From: Nocardioides sp. WS12
GTDB lineage: Bacteria; Actinomycetota; Actinomycetes; Propionibacteriales; Nocardioidaceae
Reading direction: 5' to 3'
Length of the DNA stretch: 64,000 nt
Assembly (NCBI RefSeq): GCF_014108865.1
Contig: NZ_CP053928.1
Location: 4,712,001 to 4,776,000 of the forward strand
A program made the translations under genes and the position numbers. The first letter of the stretch is position 1, and each line of letters starts with the position of its first letter. Below are positions 57,541-64,000 of this stretch, piece by piece. The notes beneath the pieces are model-generated. The model was given only the letters and a program-made list of their open reading frames with translations, was not told where the DNA came from and ran no database searches.

Positions 57541-58161
57541 ATGCACCACCTGCGCCCGACTGCGATCGCCGGACTGCTGCTGGCCCTCGTGCCCGCCGCC
57601 ATGACCCTGTCGTCCTGCGGCTTCGACTACCCCACCGACCGCGTCAACACGATCGCGGCCGGTGAGAACAACCGCGACGCCTCCGTGGACGCCCTCGGCA
57701 TCCGGTTGCTCGCGTCCGCCACGGGCAAGGGCCGCCTGATCGGGTCCCTCGCGAACAACCTCGACGAGAACGCTGCACTGGATTCGGTGACGTCGCCCGA
57801 GGGCAAGGCCACCGCGAAGTTCGAGGCCGTCCAGATCCCCGGTCGCGAAGCGGTCAACCTGGCCAAGGACGTCGTCATCCCGGTGACCGGCGACTTCACG
57901 GCCGGCGACGTGGTCACCCTCGAACTGGGCTTCAGCACCGGCGAGAAGGTCAGCCTGAACGTTCCGGTCGTCAAGAACTGCTTCCAGTACACCCAGATCC
58001 CGACCGAGGCCGCCGAGAGCGAGGCTGCGGAGTCCGAGGAGGGCGAGGCCGCCGACGCTGCCGCCGAGGAAGAGCACGCCGACGAGGAGCACGCTGAGGA
58101 GGGCGGCGACGCCCGCTTCAACTGCGCCGACGAAGCCCCCGCTCCGGAGGGCGCGCACTGA
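57541..58161 (+). CDS. Lipoprotein of unknown function
   Basis: 206 aa. Signal peptide with lipobox LSSCG (Cys near residue 21), so membrane-anchored outside the cell. The mature part has a beta-rich domain of about 130 residues and an acidic Glu/Ala-rich tail of about 50 residues. No family recognised. GGAGG lies 9 nt before ATG 57541; an ATG at 57511 is in frame but without this site. The stop shares a base with the gpmA ATG (TGATG). Confidence 0.78.
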   Translation: MHHLRPTAIAGLLLALVPAAMTLSSCGFDYPTDRVNTIAAGENNRDASVDALGIRLLASATGKGRLIGSLANNLDENAALDSVTSPEGKATAKFEAVQIPGREAVNLAKDVVIPVTGDFTAGDVVTLELGFSTGEKVSLNVPVVKNCFQYTQIPTEAAESEAAESEEGEAADAAAEEEHADEEHAEEGGDARFNCADEAPAPEGAH

Positions 58162-58907
58162 TGACGTTCACGCTCATCCTGCTCCGCCACGGCGAGAGCG
58201 ACTGGAACGCGAAGAACCTCTTCACCGGCTGGGTCGACGTGGCCCTGACCGACAAGGGCCGCGCCGAAGCGGTCCGCGGCGGCGAACTGCTGAAGGATGC
58301 CGGCCTGCTGCCGGACGTCCTGCACACCTCGCTGCAGCGACGGGCCATCAACACGGCCGCGCTCGCGCTCGACGCAGCCGACCGGCACTGGATCCCCGTG
58401 CGCCGTTCCTGGCGCCTCAACGAGCGCCACTACGGCGACCTGCAGGGCAAGGACAAGGCGCAGGTCCGCGAGCAGTACGGCGAGGACCAGTTCATGCTGT
58501 GGCGTCGCTCGTTCGACATCCCGCCGCCGCCGCTCGACGACAGCAGCGAGTTCTCGCAGTCGGCCGACCCGCGATACGCCGACCTCGGTGAGGACCTGCC
58601 GCGCACCGAGTGCCTCAAGGACGTCATCACCCGCCTGCTCCCCTACTGGGACGCCGGGATCGTGCCGGATCTCCGCGCCGGCCACACCGTCCTGGTCGCC
58701 GCACACGGCAACAGCCTGCGCGCGATCGTGAAGCACCTCGACCAGATCAGCGACGCCGACATCGCCGGGCTCAACATCCCGACCGGCATGCCGCTGGTCT
58801 ACGAACTCGACGAGGACACCCTCGCACCGACCGTTCCGGGCGGGCGCTACCTCGACCCCGAGGCGGCGGCTGCTGCGGCGGCGGCCGTGGCCAACCAGGG
58901 TCGCTGA
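58161..58907 (+). CDS. gpmA: 2,3-bisphosphoglycerate-dependent phosphoglycerate mutase
   Basis: 248 aa. RHGESDWN (phosphorylated His, residues 8-15), TSLQRRAINTA (about 56-66), ERHYGDLQGKDK (about 86-97) and AAHGNSLRAIV (second His, about 180-190). Converts 3- and 2-phosphoglycerate in glycolysis. Translationally coupled to the upstream lipoprotein (TGATG), an unusual pairing. Confidence 0.95.
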   Translation: MTFTLILLRHGESDWNAKNLFTGWVDVALTDKGRAEAVRGGELLKDAGLLPDVLHTSLQRRAINTAALALDAADRHWIPVRRSWRLNERHYGDLQGKDKAQVREQYGEDQFMLWRRSFDIPPPPLDDSSEFSQSADPRYADLGEDLPRTECLKDVITRLLPYWDAGIVPDLRAGHTVLVAAHGNSLRAIVKHLDQISDADIAGLNIPTGMPLVYELDEDTLAPTVPGGRYLDPEAAAAAAAAVANQGR

Positions 58908-58969
58908 ACCTGCAGCACCGAGTCGGCCGTTTCGGTCCGCGCAGGCCGTCCTCCTGATTCAATCTGACG

Positions 58970-60268
58970 GTGCTTCGACGTCTGCTCTCGGTCCTCGCCC
59001 TGTCCCTGCCCCTCGTGGCGACGGGCCTGGTGCCTCTCGCGCCCGCGCATGCGGAGGGCACGCCCGTGGAGACGGGCGTCTACATGTCCGGGGACTCGTG
59101 GATCGCCGAGTACGGCGAGCCTGACTCGCTGAAGGTCCGGGTCATCGCCGCAGCCGGGGTGCCCGATGGCCAGGTTTCGGTCCAGATCGACGGTCAGGCC
59201 ATCGGCGGCGGCACGCTCAGCCCGTTCAACGACGGGATCCCCCACGGGATGGCCGTCGTCCCGCTCCCGTTGCTGGAGGTCGGCGAACACGAAATCGTGC
59301 TCTCGTACGCGGGCAACGAGCGGTTCGCGCCGTCCAGCTACACCGACGTCATGCTCGTGTCCAAGGCCGACCCGACCCTGGCGCTGACCGTGTCGCCCGA
59401 CCATGCCTGGCCCGGCCGGCCCGTGACCCTCACGGCCACCCTCGGCTTCCCGTCGGGCATGGCCGTGCCCACCGGCTCCATCACGTTCCGCGACCAGGGC
59501 ACGCAGCTTGCGGTCGTTCCCGTCGGGACCGACGGCGCGGCCACATTGACCACGCCCGACCTCCCCGTCGGGGAGCATCAGTTGTCAGCGATCTACACCA
59601 GCGACGCCCGCTACGGCTGGGCATCCGCGACGATCGAGTACGACGTCCGGCGGATCGGGACGATCACGGAACTGTCCGTCACCCCGGCCTCTGCGACGTA
59701 CGGCGACACCGTGCGGATCGCGGCCGTCGTGCGCGCCGACGTCACCGATCTGGGAGCGCCGACGTCCGGAACGGTCACCTTCGAGATCGACGGCCGTGAC
59801 GTGGAGGTGCCCGTGACGCCGGTCGGCGATCCGAGCGACGGCGTCTCCTCCGCCGTACTCGAGAAGGCGGACCTCGCCACCGGGACCCACCGGATCGAAG
59901 CCTCGTACTCGGGCAGCGGCGCCTTCGCCTACAGCACGTCCAGCGATCGGGTCAGCCTGGTGGTCGCGCGTCGTACGACATCGCTCACGGCGGCCCCCGT
60001 GTTCCTGGGCCTGAGCCCGTGGCTGCTGCCCAAGGCCGTCCTGCGCGCCACGCTGACGGGCAACGGCCGGGCGATCGCGGGCTACCCGGTCAGCTTCACC
60101 ACCGGCAAGACCGTTCTTTGCGTGGCCACGACCGATGCCCAGGGCGTCGCCACCTGCGACGCCAACGCCCAGCGACTCGCGTTGACCCTCAACGGCGGGT
60201 ACGTCGCCGGTTACGCCGGAGACGCGAACAACACCGCGTCGTCAGCACGCGGCAACCTGATCGGCTGA
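58970..60268 (+). CDS. Secreted protein with Ig-like repeats
   Basis: 432 aa. Signal peptide 1-28 (ends APAHAEG). Four Ig-like (Big_3_5) domains of about 90-100 residues: about 30-130, 133-225, 230-335 and 340-432, each with the VxVTxxG / LxVGxHxxxAxYxGxxxxxxS strand pattern. No wall anchor or lipobox is seen; it is probably secreted or loosely wall-bound. GTG start with CAATCT a few nt upstream. Placed after gpmA, converging with phoU. Confidence 0.85.
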   Translation: MLRRLLSVLALSLPLVATGLVPLAPAHAEGTPVETGVYMSGDSWIAEYGEPDSLKVRVIAAAGVPDGQVSVQIDGQAIGGGTLSPFNDGIPHGMAVVPLPLLEVGEHEIVLSYAGNERFAPSSYTDVMLVSKADPTLALTVSPDHAWPGRPVTLTATLGFPSGMAVPTGSITFRDQGTQLAVVPVGTDGAATLTTPDLPVGEHQLSAIYTSDARYGWASATIEYDVRRIGTITELSVTPASATYGDTVRIAAVVRADVTDLGAPTSGTVTFEIDGRDVEVPVTPVGDPSDGVSSAVLEKADLATGTHRIEASYSGSGAFAYSTSSDRVSLVVARRTTSLTAAPVFLGLSPWLLPKAVLRATLTGNGRAIAGYPVSFTTGKTVLCVATTDAQGVATCDANAQRLALTLNGGYVAGYAGDANNTASSARGNLIG

Positions 60269-60275
60269 TTCAGCC

Positions 60276-60929
60276 TCAGGCGGCCGGCACCGGGTTGTGC
60301 CCGGTCACGACGAAGATGACGCGGTTGGCGATCGAGACCGCGTGGTCGGCGATGCGCTCGTAGTAACGGCCGAGCAGGGCGATGTCGACAGCCGCCTCGA
60401 CGCCGTGCGACCAGTCGTCGGAGAGCAGTTCGGAGAAGCTGGTACGACGCAACTGGTCCATCTCCTCGTCGTCGCGACCCAGGGCGATGGCCGCCTCGAC
60501 GTCACGACCGGCGATGACGTCGCACACGCGGGCGACCATGTCCTCGGCCACCTCGGCCATCCGCGTCATCGTCGCGCGGGCCTCTTCGGGCACCGCCACG
60601 TCCGGCACCCGGAGGCGTGCGACCTTGGCGACGTGCACGGAGAGGTCGCCCATCCGCTCGAGCTCGGCGACCATCCGCAGCGCTGCGACGACGGTGCGCA
60701 GGTCGCGGGCGACCGGCTGCTGCAGGGAGAGCAGGCTGAACGCGTTCTCCTCGACCTGCTCCCGGGCACGGTCGATGGCTGCGTCGTCGCTGATCACCTG
60801 CTCCGCGATCGAGGAGTCACCGGTCATCAGGGCCGTGGTGGCCTGGCCGACAGCGACCTGGACCTTGCGGGCAATGCCGGCGAGGTCCTCGAAGATCGCA
60901 TCGAGCTGGTCAATGTACGCGTCACGCAT
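60276..60929 (-). CDS. phoU: Phosphate uptake regulator PhoU
   Basis: 217 aa, two PhoU repeats of three helices (residues 5-105 and 110-210), with metal-binding EEM/DxxxE-type motifs (LERMGDLSVHVAKVA at about 88; GRYYERIADHAVSIANRV at about 188). It dampens signalling of the phosphate sensor kinase and Pst transport. ATG 60929 chosen; frame is open to 61025. Divergent from senX3 over a PHO-box-like site. Confidence 0.92.
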   Translation of the reverse strand: MRDAYIDQLDAIFEDLAGIARKVQVAVGQATTALMTGDSSIAEQVISDDAAIDRAREQVEENAFSLLSLQQPVARDLRTVVAALRMVAELERMGDLSVHVAKVARLRVPDVAVPEEARATMTRMAEVAEDMVARVCDVIAGRDVEAAIALGRDDEEMDQLRRTSFSELLSDDWSHGVEAAVDIALLGRYYERIADHAVSIANRVIFVVTGHNPVPAA

Positions 60930-60972
60930 GAGAGAGACAGTAGGGAACAGAGGTGACCAACCGGCGCATGCC

Positions 60973-60990
60973 GGTGAACGGGGAGTGAAC
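60973..60990. promoter_or_regulatory. PHO-box-like direct repeat (GTTCA type)
   Basis: TGAAC at 60975-60979 and 60986-60990 have the exact 11-bp period of the actinobacterial PHO box (GTTCA-N6-GTTCA on the other strand). ACCGGC-GCAT-GCCGGT (60960-60975) overlaps it. It lies between divergent phoU and senX3 and suggests autoregulation by RegX3. Confidence 0.65.
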
Positions 60991-61051
60991 ATCGCGAAGG
61001 TCGGGCTCGCCGATTCCCGGCTCAAACCGCGCCGCGCCGTACGATCGAAGC

Positions 61052-62263
61052 GTGGATCCGACTGCGCAGGCGTTCCTTGCTGCGGTCCTCGGCGCCCTCG
61101 TGTCCGGCGGTGCCATGTTCGCCTGGTACCTCAGTGATCGTCAGCAACGACAGTACGTCGCTCCCGAGGAACCGCAGGTTCCGGACGGGGTCGCCGCCGT
61201 CCTCTCCGTGCTGCGCAGCAGCGCGGTCGTCGTCGACGAGTCCGACGTCGTCCTCAAGGCGTCCGCGCCGGCGTACGCCATGGGCTTCGTGCGCGGCACC
61301 AGCCTGCTGTCGGAGGAGCTCGGCAACCTGATCCGGAAGGTCCGTCGCGACGGGCAGATCCGCGAGACCGAACTGATCGTGCCCCGGGCGGCCGGCGTAC
61401 CCCGCCACGTCACGGCCCGCGTCGCGCCCCTCGGCTCCCGGCTGGTCCTGGCCCTGGTCGAGGACCGGACGCGCGAGCGCCAGGTCGACGCCGTACGCCG
61501 CGACTTCGTCGCCAATGTCAGTCACGAACTGAAGACGCCGATCGGCGCGATCCGGCTCCTCGCAGAAGCCGTCCAGGATGCCTCCGACGATCCCGAAGCG
61601 GTCTATCGCTTCGCTTCGCGGATGCTGACCGAGAGCGACCGGTTGTCGCGGCTGATCCTGCAGATCATCGAACTGTCGCGGCTCCAGGGTGACGAGCCGA
61701 TCGACTCCCCCACCCCCGTCTCCATCGACGAGATCGTCGCTGCGGCTGTCGATGGCAGCAACATGAATGCCACCGCCAAGGACATCTCGATCATCGCCGA
61801 GGGCGACGAGGGCCTGAAGGTGCTCGGCAGCGAGAAGCAGGTCAGTGCTGCCGTGGCCAACCTGGTCGCGAACGCCGTGGCCTACTCCGAGCCGAACTCA
61901 CGCGTCGTCGTCACCCGCAAGCGGGTCGGCTCGTCGATCGAGATCTCGGTGATCGACCAGGGCATCGGCATCCCCGAAGCCGAGGTCGACCGGATCTTCG
62001 AACGGTTCTACCGGGTGGACCCCGCCCGCCACCGGTCGACCGGCGGCACCGGCCTCGGCCTGTCGATCGTCAAGCACGTTGCCGCCACCCACGGCGGAGA
62101 CGTGCGGGTCTGGTCCGTCGAGGGCCAGGGCTCGACCTTCACGCTCTCCCTCCCCCAACACCCCGACCACCACGAGGCCAGGCCGCTCATCCGCCTGGCC
62201 CCACTCGCGTCCGACCCGGATTCACCGGGCCGGCGCGCCGAATCACAGGAGAAGTCCCCATGA
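61052..62263 (+). CDS. senX3: Sensor histidine kinase SenX3-like
   Basis: 403 aa. One N-terminal membrane helix (residues 5-27), PAS-like region (45-135), HisKA with NVSHELKTPIGA (about 153-164) and HATPase domain (NLVANAVAYSEP, about 270; DQGIGIP, about 305; GGTGLGLSIVKH, about 335-346). Actinobacterial phosphate sensor partner of RegX3. Leaderless GTG: TACGAT 6 nt upstream. Ends overlapping regX3 (ATGA). Confidence 0.92.
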   Translation: MDPTAQAFLAAVLGALVSGGAMFAWYLSDRQQRQYVAPEEPQVPDGVAAVLSVLRSSAVVVDESDVVLKASAPAYAMGFVRGTSLLSEELGNLIRKVRRDGQIRETELIVPRAAGVPRHVTARVAPLGSRLVLALVEDRTRERQVDAVRRDFVANVSHELKTPIGAIRLLAEAVQDASDDPEAVYRFASRMLTESDRLSRLILQIIELSRLQGDEPIDSPTPVSIDEIVAAAVDGSNMNATAKDISIIAEGDEGLKVLGSEKQVSAAVANLVANAVAYSEPNSRVVVTRKRVGSSIEISVIDQGIGIPEAEVDRIFERFYRVDPARHRSTGGTGLGLSIVKHVAATHGGDVRVWSVEGQGSTFTLSLPQHPDHHEARPLIRLAPLASDPDSPGRRAESQEKSP

Positions 62264-62937
62264 CCCGAGTGCTTGTCGTCGAAGACGAAGAGAGCTACAG
62301 CGATGCCCTCGCCTACCTGCTCCGCAAGGAGGGGTTCGAGGTCGCGATCGCCGCGGACGGCAACGAGGCGCTGAAGGAGTTCGACCGCAACGGCGCCGAC
62401 ATCGTGCTGCTGGACCTGATGCTCCCCGGCATCCCCGGCACCGAGGTGTGCCGCACCATCCGCCAGACGTCGAACGTCCCGGTGATCATGGTCAGCGCGA
62501 AGGACGACGAGGTCGACAAGGTCGTCGGACTCGAGCTCGGCGCCGACGACTACGTCACCAAGCCGTACTCCCCGCGCGAACTGGTCGCCCGGATCCGCGC
62601 TGTGCTGCGCCGCGGCAACGAGGCCGAACTGCTCCCCGACACCCTCGAGGCCGGACCGGTCCGGATGGACGTCGAGCGCCACGTCGTCACCGTCGACGGC
62701 ATCGAGCAGCGGCTCCCGCTCAAGGAGTTCGAGCTCCTCGAGATGTTCCTGCGCAACCCCGGTCGGGTGCTCACCCGCGGTCAGCTCATCGACCGCGTCT
62801 GGGGTTCGGACTACGTCGGCGACACGAAGACGCTCGACGTCCACGTGAAGCGCCTGCGGGCCAAGCTCGAGCCCGAGCCGAGCGAGCCGAAGTACCTCGT
62901 CACCGTGCGCGGGCTGGGCTACAAGCTCGAGGTCTGA
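62260..62937 (+). CDS. regX3: Response regulator RegX3-like (OmpR family)
   Basis: 225 aa. Receiver: EDEE pocket (residues 8-11), VLLDLMLPG (Asp about 52) and VTKPYSPREL (Lys about 101); OmpR-type winged helix: LKEFELLEMFLRNPGRVLTRGQLIDRVWG (about 150-178) and TVRGLGYKLEV at the end. Phosphorylated by SenX3; activates phosphate-starvation genes with PHO boxes. Its stop abuts the stop of the convergent EamA gene. Confidence 0.94.
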   Translation: MTRVLVVEDEESYSDALAYLLRKEGFEVAIAADGNEALKEFDRNGADIVLLDLMLPGIPGTEVCRTIRQTSNVPVIMVSAKDDEVDKVVGLELGADDYVTKPYSPRELVARIRAVLRRGNEAELLPDTLEAGPVRMDVERHVVTVDGIEQRLPLKEFELLEMFLRNPGRVLTRGQLIDRVWGSDYVGDTKTLDVHVKRLRAKLEPEPSEPKYLVTVRGLGYKLEV

Positions 62938-63858
62938 TCAGACCGGCTCGGGGTCGGCCTCGCACTCGAGGGCGATGTCCGCAGCCGGTTCGACGGTCGC
63001 GACCGCTGCGCTGCGCCCACCCGCGGCCACCAGGCATCCCACCAGGATCAGCGGGAAGCCGACGATCATGCCGTTGGTGATCTTCTCGTCGAGCACGATC
63101 ACGCCGAGCACGATCGCCACGGCCGGATTGACGTAGGTGATGATCGTCGAGCGCGTGGGTCCGGCCTCCTTGATCAGATCGAGGAAGATCACGAACGCCA
63201 GTGCGGTGCACACCAGGGACAGCACGGCGATGCTGACCCAGGCCTCGGTCGGCAGGCCGGTGGGCGGGTTCGCGATCCCGAACGGTGCGTAGACGACCGC
63301 CGTCAGGGTCAACGCGCACGCCATCACGCCGAGTCCGGAGACGTCGGAGAACCAGCGCGCCAGGACCAGCGGCCCGGCGGCGTAGCACACCGCGACACCC
63401 AGCATCTCCGCGACCGCGAGCATGTCGAGGTGGCCGAGGTCGAGTCCGACCAGGCACGCCACCCCGGCGAAACCGAGGATCAGGCCGCCCAGTTGCTTGA
63501 GCGTGAACCGCTCGGCGTGGGCCGTCACCAGGAAGGCCAGCGCACCGAACAGCGGCACGGCCGCGACCAACAGGCCGGCGAGCGACGAGGAGATGCGCTG
63601 CTCGGCGTGCCCGAGGAGCACCCACGGGATCATGATCTCGATGACCGCGAACAGCACCAGCGGACGCCAGCGGGTCAGCACCTCCGCCACTTCGCGGCGC
63701 ATCAGCGCAATCGGCAGGAGGACGACGGCCGCGAGCGCCGTGCGCAGGAAGACGAGTTCGGCGGGCGACACGTGGTCGACCGCGATCCTGATGAAGAGGT
63801 ACGGCAGACCCCAGATCAGACACATCGCCAGGAACAGGCTCCAACCGCGGTTCGTCAC
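62938..63858 (-). CDS. EamA-family (DMT) transporter
   Basis: 306 aa with ten membrane helices in two EamA repeats (about 5-140 and 150-285), e.g. LRTALAAVVLLPIALMRREV and GGLILGFAGVACLVGLDLG in the first half. Members export amino acids, nucleotides or drug-like compounds; substrate unknown. Leaderless GTG at 63858 (TAGGGT 6 nt upstream). Shares no gap with regX3. Confidence 0.9.
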   Translation of the reverse strand: MTNRGWSLFLAMCLIWGLPYLFIRIAVDHVSPAELVFLRTALAAVVLLPIALMRREVAEVLTRWRPLVLFAVIEIMIPWVLLGHAEQRISSSLAGLLVAAVPLFGALAFLVTAHAERFTLKQLGGLILGFAGVACLVGLDLGHLDMLAVAEMLGVAVCYAAGPLVLARWFSDVSGLGVMACALTLTAVVYAPFGIANPPTGLPTEAWVSIAVLSLVCTALAFVIFLDLIKEAGPTRSTIITYVNPAVAIVLGVIVLDEKITNGMIVGFPLILVGCLVAAGGRSAAVATVEPAADIALECEADPEPV

Positions 63859-63990
63859 TCCCTCACCCTAGGGACCGGCACCGACAACTCCCCAGCGATT
63901 TTTTGCCAGTCCTTGTCGAGAACCCGCCAACCGCTCCGTCTCTGGAGTGAAGGTGGCAAGAATGGCCATCTCGGACCCAAGGAGACCACC

Positions 63991-64000
63991 ATGGCGAAGT
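63991..64000 (+). CDS. Start of a further gene (cut by window edge)
   Basis: ATG GCG AAG with a clear AGGAG Shine-Dalgarno 6-9 nt upstream (63980-63984). Only three codons are inside the window, so nothing can be said of the product. The 132-bp gap before it has a run of six T (63900-63905) and no further gene. Confidence 0.5.

Overview
The window is a gene-dense, roughly 70% GC stretch of an actinobacterial chromosome. Several features point to an actinobacterium near Nocardioides (Nocardioidaceae). These are a CarD regulator, a SenX3-RegX3-type phosphate two-component pair, a mycothiol-dependent-enzyme family protein, an LppU/SCO3897-like secreted protein, LCP, the XPB helicase with its helicase-associated partner, many GTG starts and many apparently leaderless promoters. 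No phage, plasmid, transposase or CRISPR array is visible, and genes are packed with convergent ends only a few bases apart.

Layout. 1-7.6 kb: DUF3027 (cut by the window edge), an MFS transporter, a tandem copy of an interspersed 74-bp repeat, a cold-shock protein, a GNAT acetyltransferase, and a PP2C phosphatase-FHA-RDD/FHA signalling operon whose middle gene carries a frameshift. 7.6-15.5 kb: helicase-associated protein, XPB helicase, Lon protease (with another copy of the 74-bp repeat inside its coding sequence), a Uma2-family protein, a small membrane protein and chorismate mutase. 15.5-26.5 kb: RtcB RNA ligase behind palindromes and a fourth repeat copy, HD hydrolase, azoreductase, GntR regulator, AlkB with an SOS-box-like site, CysQ-like phosphatase, Pth, L25, and a MarR regulator divergent from a mycothiol-dependent-family enzyme with two matching palindromic operators, then an AAA ATPase behind a perfect 21-bp palindrome. 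26.5-34.4 kb: prs, LCP, glmU, and a four-gene ABC transporter/two-component operon with a perfect 17-bp palindrome upstream. 34.5-40.7 kb: an unknown 339-aa protein and a tightly overlapping five-gene operon (region-2-only sigma-like protein, FAD oxidoreductase, NAD epimerase, CPBP membrane protease, SDR), divergent from a MerR regulator with a DICT-like sensor domain. 40.7-45 kb: molybdenum hydroxylase pair, XdhC and a tRNA-Gln(UUG) with unusual arms. 45-56 kb: LppU-like protein, acyl-CoA dehydrogenase, metallophosphoesterase, rRNA methyltransferase, cysS, SDR, sulfite-oxidase-like enzyme, ispF, orphan NirD, ispD, a degenerate IspD-like paralogue and carD. 56-64 kb: UbiA-like prenyltransferase with an acidic N-terminus, lipoprotein-gpmA, an Ig-like secreted protein, phoU, senX3-regX3 behind a PHO-box-like repeat, an EamA transporter, and the start of a further gene.

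The most distinctive things are structural: (i) a 74-bp palindrome-containing repeat found in four copies, one of them translated inside Lon; (ii) a nested hairpin that places the start codon of the IspD-like gene at its apex, just downstream of carD; (iii) the light/redox-looking MerR-DICT plus mini-sigma operon; (iv) an array of 21-bp-period motifs that inverts its orientation after pth. All functions are inferred from reading the sequence; nothing has been searched against a database.
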